Assembly (NCBI GenBank): GCA_023421245.1
Contig: JAEZTV010000019.1
Coordinates: forward strand, 1 to 64,000
Length of the DNA stretch: 64,000 nt
Reading direction: 5' to 3'
DNA from: Bacillota bacterium
Lineage (GTDB): Bacteria; Bacillota; Clostridia; Oscillospirales; Ruminococcaceae
The notes beneath the pieces are model-generated. The model did not search any database. It had not been told where the DNA came from and saw only the letters and a program-made list of their open reading frames with translations. Made by a program: the position numbers and the translations under genes. Positions 35,736-43,277 of the stretch are shown here, piece by piece. The stretch's first letter is position 1. Each line of letters begins with the position of its first letter.

Positions 35736-35763
35736 AAACAGCCTCCCTTTACCGAGAGTTATT

Positions 35764-35799
35764 CTACATCGTGTAGTAAATATATTCTACAACACGTAG
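35764..35799 (-). promoter_or_regulatory. Two BlaI-type operator dyads
   Basis: Dyads CTACATCGTGTAG (35764-35776) and CTACAACACGTAG (35787-35799), centres 23 bp apart. They resemble the TACA/TGTA operators of BlaI/MecI. The second overlaps the -10 box; the first lies downstream near the transcription start. Confidence 0.8.
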
Positions 35800-35812
35800 A
35801 ACGTATTGTCAA
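35784..35812 (-). promoter_or_regulatory. Promoter of the blaI-like operon
   Basis: Read on the minus strand: -35 TTGACA (35812-35807), 17-bp spacer, -10 TAGAAT (35789-35784). A near-perfect promoter under the two operator dyads. Confidence 0.85.
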
Positions 35813-36046
35813 CCATGTTTTCCAAATAATACGGCAATTTTTGGGCTTAGATTGTTTAAGGTTCAATGTAACAATGAAAAAGAAATGAAAGTGAGAAAAT
35901 GCCAAATGTGCATCTGCAAGATTGAATTAACATAGAATTTGTGCTAAACTTTATTTATATACATCTCTATTTTCAACAATTGGCACATGACAGGGTGCGT
36001 TTCGTTTCACCTGTCGATGGTATTGGGCATGGGGGGAGGACGGGGA

Positions 36047-36484
36047 ATGCACAGCGATATTCTGGCAAGACTGGGGATGAAGGCAACACGGCAGAGAAGG
36101 GCGATTATGGACGTTATTCTAACTGCCGACGAACCGCTCTCAGCGGATGAGATATATGACCGCATCCCAAAAGAAAGCGGCGTCAACTATTCGACTGTCT
36201 ACCGTACCCTTGCTATCCTTGCGGAAAAAGGTGTGCTGATTAAGGTTGGCGACGTAGGCGGTAAGATATATTATCTACTAAAACACCATGCGCACAACCA
36301 TCATCTTTACTGCACCGGCTGCCAAAAGCTGATTGAGATATCCGAATGCCCCATCGAAAGCCTTAGCCGCCAGATTGCCCAAAATACCGGCTTTGTTATT
36401 ACAGGGCATCACCTTGAGCTTATGGGTATCTGTCCTGACTGCGCCGTACGTATGTTGGATGAGCGGGCGCACAGTCCGCACTAG
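36047..36484 (+). CDS. Fur-family metalloregulator
   Basis: A 145-residue transcriptional regulator of the Fur/PerR/Zur family. The winged helix (about 1-80) contains MKATRQRRAIMDVI and GVNYSTVYRTLAILAEKGVL. The dimerisation domain has the His/Cys metal region HHAHNHHLYCTGCQK and a second pair, CPDC, for structural zinc. Whether it senses iron, peroxide or zinc cannot be decided by eye. ATG 36047 follows a strong GGGGGAGGACGGGG; the frame runs back to 35987 without a site. A DtxR-family gene follows after 30 bases, giving a two-regulator metal cassette. Confidence 0.92.
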   Translation: MHSDILARLGMKATRQRRAIMDVILTADEPLSADEIYDRIPKESGVNYSTVYRTLAILAEKGVLIKVGDVGGKIYYLLKHHAHNHHLYCTGCQKLIEISECPIESLSRQIAQNTGFVITGHHLELMGICPDCAVRMLDERAHSPH

Positions 36485-36514
36485 TATAGAATCGACAGAA
36501 GGGAGCATGTGTCA

Positions 36515-36898
36515 ATGGCGATACAAGAGTCGGGCGAAAACTATCTGGAAACCATACTGGTGCTCCATCAGAGAAAGGGTTATGTCCGTTCTATTGATAT
36601 TGCGCACGAGCTTGGATTCACCAAGCCGAGCATCAGCCGCGCCATGTCCATTTTGCGCGAGAACGGTTATATTACAATGGATGACAAAAACGGACAGATT
36701 CTGCTCACCGAAAAAGGCAGGGAGAAGGCAGAGCGTGTGTACGAGCGCCACTGCCTGATTACACGTTATTTTACTGATGTTTTAGGGGTCAGCCCCGAAA
36801 CCGCGGACGCAGATGCCTGCCGCATAGAACATATCATCAGTGAAGAGAGCTTTAACCGCATGAAAATTCATCTGGCCAATGCACAGGCGACCAGCTGA
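36515..36898 (+). CDS. DtxR/MntR-family metal-dependent repressor
   Basis: A 127-residue protein with the DtxR-type N-terminal winged helix (SGENYLETILVLHQRKGYVRSIDIAHELGFTKPSISRAMSIL) and a metal-binding dimerisation domain containing ERHCLITRYFTDVLGVSPETADADACRIEHIIS. Metal ligands likely include the His and Cys of ERHC and the His of IEHIIS. Length fits MntR-type proteins without an SH3-like domain. ATG 36515 has AAGGGAG 9 bases upstream; GTG 36509 is too close. It lies directly after the Fur-family gene. Confidence 0.9.
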   Translation: MAIQESGENYLETILVLHQRKGYVRSIDIAHELGFTKPSISRAMSILRENGYITMDDKNGQILLTEKGREKAERVYERHCLITRYFTDVLGVSPETADADACRIEHIISEESFNRMKIHLANAQATS

Positions 36899-36925
36899 CG
36901 TATAAAAGCAATAAGGAGACACTGC

Positions 36926-37414
36926 ATGAGCCGATTTACGATTCATCCTGCTGCCGAACAGGACATCGCACTGATTTTAAAACTGATTACCGAGCTTGCA
37001 CAGTACGAGAAAATGGAGTCGTATGTAAATGCGACCGAGCAGAGCCTGCATGATTCGCTGCTTGTCAAAAAGACAGCCAACGCACTCATCCTTGAGCATG
37101 ATAAAAACCCGATTGGGTATGCGATTTATTTCTATAATTTCTCCTCTTTTGAAGGCAGAGCCGGTTTGTATGTCGAAGATATATACATTCGACCGCAATA
37201 CCGTAAGAACGGGTATGGGAAAAAGGTTTTTGCCTATCTTGCCGATGTTGCGTGCAAAAACAACTGTGCACGCATGGAATGGGTATGTCTGGACTGGAAT
37301 GCGCCATCGTTGGAGTTTTACCAAAAACTCGGCACAACCACGCATTCGGAGTGGATTATCCACCGCCTGAAAGGGGAACATATCGAAAACCTCGCTGCAT
37401 ATTGCGCGGAATAG
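36926..37414 (+). CDS. GNAT-family N-acetyltransferase
   Basis: A 162-residue GNAT protein close in type to diamine/spermidine N1-acetyltransferases. Visible signs are the acetyl-CoA-binding RPQYRKNGYGKKVFAYLAD, the preceding GLYVEDIYI strand, and the C-terminal WNAPSLEFYQKLGTT. The acceptor (polyamine or amino acid analogue) is inferred only. AAGGAGA lies before the ATG. It follows the DtxR-family gene by 27 bases and ends at a terminator, so it closes the fur-dtxR operon. Confidence 0.88.
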   Translation: MSRFTIHPAAEQDIALILKLITELAQYEKMESYVNATEQSLHDSLLVKKTANALILEHDKNPIGYAIYFYNFSSFEGRAGLYVEDIYIRPQYRKNGYGKKVFAYLADVACKNNCARMEWVCLDWNAPSLEFYQKLGTTTHSEWIIHRLKGEHIENLAAYCAE

Positions 37415-37423
37415 CGCAAAAAG

Positions 37424-37456
37424 AAGCCCGGCGGATTCCCGCCGGGCTTTGTAATG
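37424..37456 (+). terminator. Terminator after the GNAT gene
   Basis: Perfect 11-bp stem AAGCCCGGCGG (37424-37434) with CCGCCGGGCTT (37439-37449), ATTC loop, then TTGTAATGCTTTT. Confidence 0.8.
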
Positions 37457-37526
37457 CTTTTATGCTTCGGATAAGCGCGAAGTGTGCTGACAGATGTCTG
37501 CCTGTTGCTTGAAAATGTTTGTGTTT

Positions 37527-38498
37527 TCAACTTCTTTGACCAAATTGGCCTGAGAACTTCGTTGCAAACCATACATTCTCCACCGTAAACTCTCGCCCGT
37601 TGAGGTAACTCAAGCTGCCGCCATCCTGAGTAAAGCGAAAGGCGAGGCGGTAGGAGTACAGCGCCTGAAAGCGATGCCCGCTGCCCTTGTTCTGCCGGTT
37701 GGTGCCGTACTTGGTGTCGCCCACTAAAGGATGCCCAATAAATGAGAGATGTGCGCGAATCTGATGGGTGCGTCCCGTCAGCAGTTCCACCTCCAGCAGC
37801 GCGTGGTCATCCGCCGTTGCCATCACGCGATAGCGCGTCTTAATTAGCTTTGCGTCGCAAAACGGAGCGGTGCGCACTGTCACGCGGTTTTGCTCACTGT
37901 CCTTTTTCAGGTAAGCGGTCAGCGTGCCGCTTTTTTGTTCGGGGATACCATGCACAATGCAGAGGTAGTATTTGTGCACCTCGCGCGACTTGATCTTCTC
38001 GTTGAGGATGCGCAGCGCTTCGGCGTTCTTTGCCGCAATCACAATACCGCCTGTGTTGCGGTCAATGCGGTTGCACAGCGCGGGCGCAAACGAGTTTTCC
38101 TTCGAGGGGTCGTATTCTCCGCGCTCATACAGGTGGCGCTGAATGCGATTGATCAGCGTATCCACCGCCTCGCGCTCATCCTCATGCACAATCAGCCCGG
38201 GGGGCTTGTCCGCAAGCAGCACGTTCTCATCCTCGTACAGAATGTTCAGGTCGTTTGGCGCGAGCAAAAAAGCGTTTTCCTGCGCGGCTTCACTAAAGAA
38301 TTCATCGCCGATGTACAGTTCAAGAACATCCCCTTCACAAAGACGGGTAGCGTTTTCGCACCGCTTGCGGTTGAGCTTAATGCGCTTGAGTCGCAGGTAT
38401 TTATGCATCAGCGGTGCAGGCAGGCGCGGAACCGCCTTGCTTAAAAATTTATCCAGACGCTGCCCCGCGTCATTTTTACCGATGATAAAGCTTCTCAC
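37527..38498 (-). CDS. RluA-family pseudouridine synthase
   Basis: A 323-residue RNA pseudouridine synthase of the RluA/RluC/RluD type. An S4-like RNA-binding domain is at the N-terminus (DAGQRLDKFLSKAVPRLP, then KRIKLNRKRCENATRLCEGD). The catalytic block is CNRIDRNTGGIVI with nucleophile Asp146, followed by ELLTGRTHQIRAHLSFIGHPLVGDTKYG. It modifies uridines in rRNA or tRNA; the site is not predictable. GTG 38498 is preceded by GGAGG; the frame extends to 38651 without a better start. It is read convergently towards the GNAT gene. Confidence 0.92.
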   Translation of the reverse strand: MRSFIIGKNDAGQRLDKFLSKAVPRLPAPLMHKYLRLKRIKLNRKRCENATRLCEGDVLELYIGDEFFSEAAQENAFLLAPNDLNILYEDENVLLADKPPGLIVHEDEREAVDTLINRIQRHLYERGEYDPSKENSFAPALCNRIDRNTGGIVIAAKNAEALRILNEKIKSREVHKYYLCIVHGIPEQKSGTLTAYLKKDSEQNRVTVRTAPFCDAKLIKTRYRVMATADDHALLEVELLTGRTHQIRAHLSFIGHPLVGDTKYGTNRQNKGSGHRFQALYSYRLAFRFTQDGGSLSYLNGREFTVENVWFATKFSGQFGQRS

Positions 38499-38867
38499 AA
38501 AAGTCCTCCAGCTTGTTTTGTACTTGATATAACTGCTACTGTAACTATACCATGAACACAACGTGTGAACGGTATAATCGCCCATCGCCGTAAGCGGAGC
38601 ATAATGAAAATAAAACAGGAGAGAACCGAAGGTTTTCCAAATGCGAATCAAAGATTCGCTATGATTACCGAAGGTTGGCTATGCTTTGCGATTATTATAC
38701 TCCGAATGCTTGAATTTGGCCAATTATTTTTATGTCCGCACTGTACAAACATATGTTTTTGTTATATAATATCAAATAGTAAAAGATATATATCAATCGC
38801 CCCAAAACGGGCGAAGGGATAGAGGGAATACAATGCCGGTGCATGTCGGCGGAATGGAGCGGTTAGG
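38499..38867. repeat. Intergenic region with a structured dispersed repeat
   Basis: A folded element lies at 38572-38700. Its ends, GTATAATCGC (38572-38581) and GCGATTATTATAC (38688-38700), are imperfect inverted repeats. Inside are AACC/GGTT, and GCGAATC/GATTCGC with an AAA loop (38643-38659). Positions 38633-38680 align without gaps to 6038-6085 (35 of 48 identical), showing a dispersed repeat family. The pyrE promoter with a LexA-like box follows at 38742-38770. No gene is seen. Confidence 0.65.
38742..38770 (+). promoter_or_regulatory. pyrE-radC promoter with LexA-like box
   Basis: -35 TGTACA (38742-38747), 17-bp spacer, -10 TATAAT (38765-38770). The spacer contains the dyad AAACATATGTTT (38747-38758), close to the Gram-positive LexA operator type GAAC-N4-GTTC. 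The same arrangement precedes uvrB. Confidence 0.6.
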
Positions 38868-39452
38868 TTGACAAAAGAGCGTGTGGAAGAGATTTTAAGG
38901 CAAGCGGGGGTACTGTTGGAGGGGCATTTTCTGCTCACCTCGGGTAAGCATTCCAACCGTTATCTGCAGTGTGCAAGGATATTCCGTAACACAAGGTACA
39001 GCGAGGAGCTATGCGCAGCGCTTGCGGACAAGTATAAGAACGACGCGGTTGATGTGGTAATCGGTCCTGCAATGGGTGCGGTGCAGATGGCGTATGAGGT
39101 CAGCCGCAGCCTTGGCTGCGAGAACTTCTTTACCGAGCGCGAGGATGGCAAAATGGTGCTTCGCCGCGGTTTTGTAATCACTCCCGGCATGCGCTGCTTG
39201 CTGGTGGAGGATGTAGTTACTACCGGCGGCTCGGTGGTTGAGGTGAAAGAGCTTGTAGAGGCCGCAGGCGGTATTGTGGTGGGCATCGGTTCGATTGTAG
39301 ACCGAACCGGCGGCGAGATTCAGTTCGGTGTACCATACCGTGCGGTGTATTCCGCGAAGGTGCAGTCGTGGGAACCGGCAGGCTGCCCGCTGTGCGGCGA
39401 GGGAACGATCCCCCTGATAAAACCCGGCAGCAGAAAGCTTGCTGCAAAATAA
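38868..39452 (+). CDS. pyrE: Orotate phosphoribosyltransferase
   Basis: A 194-residue enzyme of pyrimidine synthesis that joins orotate to PRPP to make OMP. It has the N-terminal LLEGHFLLTSGKHSNRYLQC and the PRPP-binding loop LLVEDVVTTGGSVVEV. A C-terminal Cys pair (CPLCGEG) occurs, as in several clostridial PyrE proteins. TTG 38868 is chosen: the nearby ATG codons at 38833, 38843 and 38854 are out of frame, and GGAGCGG precedes it. radC follows after 44 bases. Other pyr genes are not in the window. Confidence 0.93.
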   Translation: MTKERVEEILRQAGVLLEGHFLLTSGKHSNRYLQCARIFRNTRYSEELCAALADKYKNDAVDVVIGPAMGAVQMAYEVSRSLGCENFFTEREDGKMVLRRGFVITPGMRCLLVEDVVTTGGSVVEVKELVEAAGGIVVGIGSIVDRTGGEIQFGVPYRAVYSAKVQSWEPAGCPLCGEGTIPLIKPGSRKLAAK

Positions 39453-39496
39453 TCTCCCCAATACGGCGGCAACCAATATATGGGGCGGTGAGCAAT

Positions 39497-40171
39497 ATGT
39501 CGGACATCCGTGAAGGGCATCGAGAGCGGCTCAAACGCCGGTTTATAGAAAACGGGATTGAATCGTTCAGTGACCATAACATCTTAGAGCTGCTGCTATT
39601 TTATGTTGTGCCGCGCCGCGATACCAATATGGCGGCACATCGTTTAATGCAGCGCTTTGGCTCGCTTTCCGCTGTGTTTGATGCTCCTATGCAGGAGCTT
39701 TGCGAGATTGAGGGCATTGGCAAAAATGCTGCCTGTTACCTAAAGCTGTTCTCGCAGGTGGCGCGGGTCTATTTTAACGATAAGCTTAAGGATGGTATCC
39801 TGCTCGACAGCTCTGAAAAGGTGGGAGAATACCTCATACCCAAGTACGTGGGCATCATGCACGAGATGGTGCTGCTCATCTGCCTTGACGCCAAGGGCAA
39901 GGTACTTTCGTGCACTGCGGTAATGGAGGGAACCATTAACGCCACACAGGTGTCGGTACGCAAGATTGTGGAAACGGCGGTGCGCAACAACGCGGCGTCG
40001 GTCATTCTATCCCACAACCATCCAAGCGGGCTTGCCATCCCGTCCCGTGAGGATGTAGCAACCACCAAAAAGATTGAGCAGGCACTTGCGCTTATCAGCG
40101 TTGCGTTGGTCGACCATATCATCGTTGCGGATAACGATTGGGTGTCGTTTCGCGACTCTGCTTATCTGTAA
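39497..40171 (+). CDS. radC: RadC family protein (JAB/MPN domain)
   Basis: A 224-residue RadC-type protein. A helix-hairpin-helix-like part (EIEGIGKNAACYLKLF) precedes the JAMM metalloprotease-like motif ILSHNHPSGLAIPSREDV with the acidic partner earlier in the domain. The name suggests DNA repair, but a repair role is not established for the family. ATG 39497 with GGTGAG upstream gives the standard N-terminus. It follows pyrE on the same transcript, under a promoter with a LexA-like box. Confidence 0.92.
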   Translation: MSDIREGHRERLKRRFIENGIESFSDHNILELLLFYVVPRRDTNMAAHRLMQRFGSLSAVFDAPMQELCEIEGIGKNAACYLKLFSQVARVYFNDKLKDGILLDSSEKVGEYLIPKYVGIMHEMVLLICLDAKGKVLSCTAVMEGTINATQVSVRKIVETAVRNNAASVILSHNHPSGLAIPSREDVATTKKIEQALALISVALVDHIIVADNDWVSFRDSAYL

Positions 40172-40281
40172 TAAAAGGGGAGCCTATGGATCAATTGGTG
40201 TGTTATGTATAACCATATCACTGCTTATGCATCCAATCAGTGGATGTGCAGATGATATTTATATTTCATTGACTTTATTTG

Positions 40282-40325
40282 ACTACCATGGTAACATTAA
40301 CATATGTTACCATGGTAGTTTTTTC
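40282..40325 (+). terminator. Long hairpin after radC, probable terminator
   Basis: Perfect 16-bp stem (40282-40297 with 40304-40319), loop TAACAT, then a T-run. Each arm itself contains the palindrome ACCATGGT, which is unusual for a terminator; it may also be a protein-binding site. Confidence 0.7.
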
Positions 40326-40356
40326 TACTACAATAAAAGGGGGGACTTGGTTTATC

Positions 40357-41000
40357 GTGCGTATGATTTATTACCCGCAATTGCGACGGATTGCCGTAAC
40401 TGCCGCTGCTGTTTTAGCGGCCGCGGTGTTGTCTTTAACGATGTTCTCATGTGCAGGAGAACCGGCCACCACCGCCGGTAGTACGCCGGAGCAGGCGGGG
40501 GCGCGGATTTGCCCCAAAGCTCCGAGTCGGGCAATGCGGCCAACAGCGTAACCACACAAGCGAGCAGCGATGCATTGCCGTCCGATTCCTCTGACGAGGA
40601 AAGCGGGGAGGATGAGGTGATTGTTTATGAACACACCGATGCAACGCGGTATCGCTCGCCGGTGGACACTATGGATGTTACATGGAAGCTATTGGATGAC
40701 AACGAGGTGAGGATAACCAACGAAAAACAGGAAGCCGTATACGCGGCGGAAGCAGGACAGGTCGTTGTCAGAAAAAAGACCGGTGATAATGCACCGCTTA
40801 ACTATGTGAAGATTGATCACGGCAATGGCACTGAAACTCTTTACAGACATCTGGATAATTTTGCGGTGGAATTCGAAGAGCGGGGTGAAAAGGGGCAAAA
40901 AATCGCCGAAATGCAGGAAGCGAACGGGCATTACTCCTTCCGGTTCAGTATTCGTCGCTACATTGGGGAGAATCTTGAGATCAATATCCCCTCGGAATAA
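40357..41000 (+). pseudogene. Frameshifted LytM/M23-like lipoprotein
   Basis: Two overlapping frames together encode one protein of about 214 residues. The first (GTG 40357 or ATG 40363) gives a signal peptide with lipobox TMFSC and stops at 40551. The second continues from about 40500 to 41000 with an acidic Ser-rich linker and an M23/LytM-like fold (EAVYAAEAGQVVV, DHGNGTETLYRHLDN). The switch falls at a five-G run (40497-40501); one added G restores a single frame. The M23 part is degenerate: the GHxGxD zinc motif is missing and the final HxH is replaced by YSFRFSIRR. So it is an inactive LytM-type protein, and it is either broken, read by slippage, or affected by a sequencing error. Confidence 0.75.
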
Positions 41001-41070
41001 CATCTGTTCGTATTTTTATTATGACTTACCCCGCAGACAATTATTAAACAGAATTGAATGAAAGCAAGCA

Positions 41071-41116
41071 AAAAGAGTTGCCATCCCGATGCGTGAACGG
41101 TGGCAACTCTTTTTTA
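41071..41116 (+). terminator. Terminator before uvrB
   Basis: Stem AAAAGAGTTGCCA (41071-41083) with TGGCAACTCTTTT (41101-41113), 17-nt loop, then more T. Confidence 0.85.
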
Positions 41117-41146
41117 TTTTTGAGTAATTTGTATTAAATTGCATAC

Positions 41147-41175
41147 TATACAAACGTATGTTTTTGTTATATAAT
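41147..41175 (+). promoter_or_regulatory. uvrB promoter with LexA-like box
   Basis: -35 TATACA (41147-41152), 17-bp spacer, -10 TATAAT (41170-41175), with the dyad AAACGTATGTTT (41152-41163) in the spacer. The stretch is nearly identical to the pyrE promoter over 28 bases. Confidence 0.7.
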
Positions 41176-41242
41176 AAGGAACATACGAGAATGGCAGATA
41201 GCGCCGTCCCATCATAAGACGGAGGGATTAAGAACTAAAGTT

Positions 41243-43204
41243 ATGGACAAGTTTATACTTAAATCCGAATACAAGCCCACCGGTGACCAGCCCGCAGCCA
41301 TCGATGCACTGGTAAAGGGTGTAAAGGGCGGCAGCCGCGAGCAGGCGCTGCTTGGTGTTACCGGTTCGGGCAAGACCTTTACTATGGCGAACATCATTGA
41401 GCGGGTAAATCGCCCAACACTCGTGCTTGCACACAACAAGACGCTTGCGGCGCAGCTTTGCAGCGAGTTCAAGGAGTATTTTCCCGACAATGCGGTGGAG
41501 TACTTTGTCAGCTACTACGACTATTATCAGCCCGAAGCATATATCCCAAGTACCGATACCTATATCGAAAAGGACAGTGCGATCAACGCCGAGATTGAAA
41601 AGCTGCGCCATTCGGCAACGGCGGCGTTGTCTGAGCGGCGGGATGTCATTATAGTGGCGAGTGTTTCGTGCATCTACAGCCTTGGCGACCCCATCGACTA
41701 CCGCAGCATGGTAATCTCAGCGCGCCCGGGCATGAGCTGGGGGCGGGATGCCTTTTTGACAAAGCTGGTGGAACTGCAATACGAACGCAACGATATTGCG
41801 TTTGAGCGTAACAAATTTCGTGTGCGCGGCGATGTGGTGGAGGTGTTTCCAGCCTATTCCAGTGAGCTTGCATTGCGGTTTGAGTTCTTTGGCGATGAGA
41901 TTGAGCGCATCAGTGAGATGCACGCGCTTACCGGTGAGGTCAAAGCGGTGCTCAGCCATGCGGTGGTTTACCCTGCCTCCCACTTTATTGTTTCGGCAGA
42001 GAAGCTGGAGCATGCCATTGAGGAAATTCAGCAGGAGCTGGAGGAACGGCTGCGGTATTTCCGAGATAACAATATGCTGCTTGAGGCACAGCGCATCGAG
42101 CAGCGCACCAACTACGATATTGAGATGCTGCGTGAAATTGGCTTTTGCAGCGGCATTGAGAACTACTCCCGTGTATTGTCGGGGCGTGCGCCGGGCAGCA
42201 CACCGTTCACGCTTATCGACTACCTGCCGGATGATTTTCTGATGTTTGTAGATGAGTCGCATGTTATGCTGCCGCAGGTGCGCGGTATGTTTGCGGGTGA
42301 CCATGCCAGAAAGAAGACGTTGATTGACTACGGCTTTCGCCTGCCGTCGGCGTTTGACAACCGCCCCTTAAATTTCGACGAGTTCTATCAAAAGATCAAT
42401 CAGGTTATCTTTGTATCCGCTACGCCGGGCAGCTTTGAGCGCGAAAAGAGTACGGCGGTTATCGAGCAGGTAATCCGCCCCACCGGTCTGCTTGATCCCG
42501 AGGTGGAGGTCCGGCCGGTAGAAGGGCAGATTGACGACCTGCTCTCCGAAATCAACCTTCGTGCCGAAAAGGGTGAGCGTGTGCTGGTAACTACGCTTAC
42601 CAAAAAGATGGCGGAGGACCTGACCGCCTACCTTGAGAATATGAACTGCAAGGTTCGCTATATGCACCACGGCATCGAAACTATTGAGCGAATGGAGATT
42701 ATCCGCGATCTGCGTCTTGGTGAGTTTGATGTGCTGGTTGGTATTAACCTTCTGCGAGAGGGTCTCGATATCCCTGAGGTATCGCTTGTTGCCATCCTTG
42801 ATGCGGATAAAGAGGGATTTTTGCGCAGCGAGACCTCGCTGGTTCAGACCATCGGCCGTGCCGCGAGAAATGAACAGGGCAAGGTCATTATGTATGCCGA
42901 TGTCGTTACCGGCTCGATGGAGCGTGCCCTGCGTGAGACCGAGCGCAGACGCGCCATCCAGCACACGTATAACGTGGAGAACGGCATTACCCCTGTCAGC
43001 ATCAAAAAGGGTGTACGCGACCTGATTGAGATTTCGGCGCGTGGCAATATTGACAAGGCGTTTGAAAAAAGAATGAATAAGCGCGAGAAGGTGCAGCTCA
43101 TCGATCAGCTTACCCGTGAGATGAAGGCGGCGGCAAAGCTCCTGGAGTTTGAGCATGCGGCTTATCTGCGCGATAAGATAAACAAGCTAAAGGGCAGCGG
43201 ATAA
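41243..43204 (+). CDS. uvrB: Excinuclease ABC subunit B
   Basis: A 653-residue helicase-like nucleotide excision repair protein that receives damaged DNA from UvrA and recruits UvrC. It has Walker A GVTGSGKTFT, the damage-probing beta-hairpin YYDYYQPEAYIPSTDTYIEK, the DESH helicase motif, and a C-terminal UVR domain (QLTREMKAAAKLLEFEHAAYLRD). Length is canonical. uvrA follows after 73 bases on the same strand. Its promoter carries a LexA-like operator, consistent with SOS induction. Confidence 0.97.
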   Translation: MDKFILKSEYKPTGDQPAAIDALVKGVKGGSREQALLGVTGSGKTFTMANIIERVNRPTLVLAHNKTLAAQLCSEFKEYFPDNAVEYFVSYYDYYQPEAYIPSTDTYIEKDSAINAEIEKLRHSATAALSERRDVIIVASVSCIYSLGDPIDYRSMVISARPGMSWGRDAFLTKLVELQYERNDIAFERNKFRVRGDVVEVFPAYSSELALRFEFFGDEIERISEMHALTGEVKAVLSHAVVYPASHFIVSAEKLEHAIEEIQQELEERLRYFRDNNMLLEAQRIEQRTNYDIEMLREIGFCSGIENYSRVLSGRAPGSTPFTLIDYLPDDFLMFVDESHVMLPQVRGMFAGDHARKKTLIDYGFRLPSAFDNRPLNFDEFYQKINQVIFVSATPGSFEREKSTAVIEQVIRPTGLLDPEVEVRPVEGQIDDLLSEINLRAEKGERVLVTTLTKKMAEDLTAYLENMNCKVRYMHHGIETIERMEIIRDLRLGEFDVLVGINLLREGLDIPEVSLVAILDADKEGFLRSETSLVQTIGRAARNEQGKVIMYADVVTGSMERALRETERRRAIQHTYNVENGITPVSIKKGVRDLIEISARGNIDKAFEKRMNKREKVQLIDQLTREMKAAAKLLEFEHAAYLRDKINKLKGSG

Positions 43205-43277
43205 CTGTCTTGTAACCCCACGAAACCACACGCTTTCACATCTTGCGCGACTTTAACGTATTTTGGAGGAATGTCCA

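Noticed and set aside
37509..37534. TTGAAAA/TTTTCAA hairpin resembling the miaB-flanking element
   Set aside because: Only the AT-rich hairpin core is shared; the conserved CGGCAG and 3' part are missing, and it overlaps the end of the rluA-type gene.
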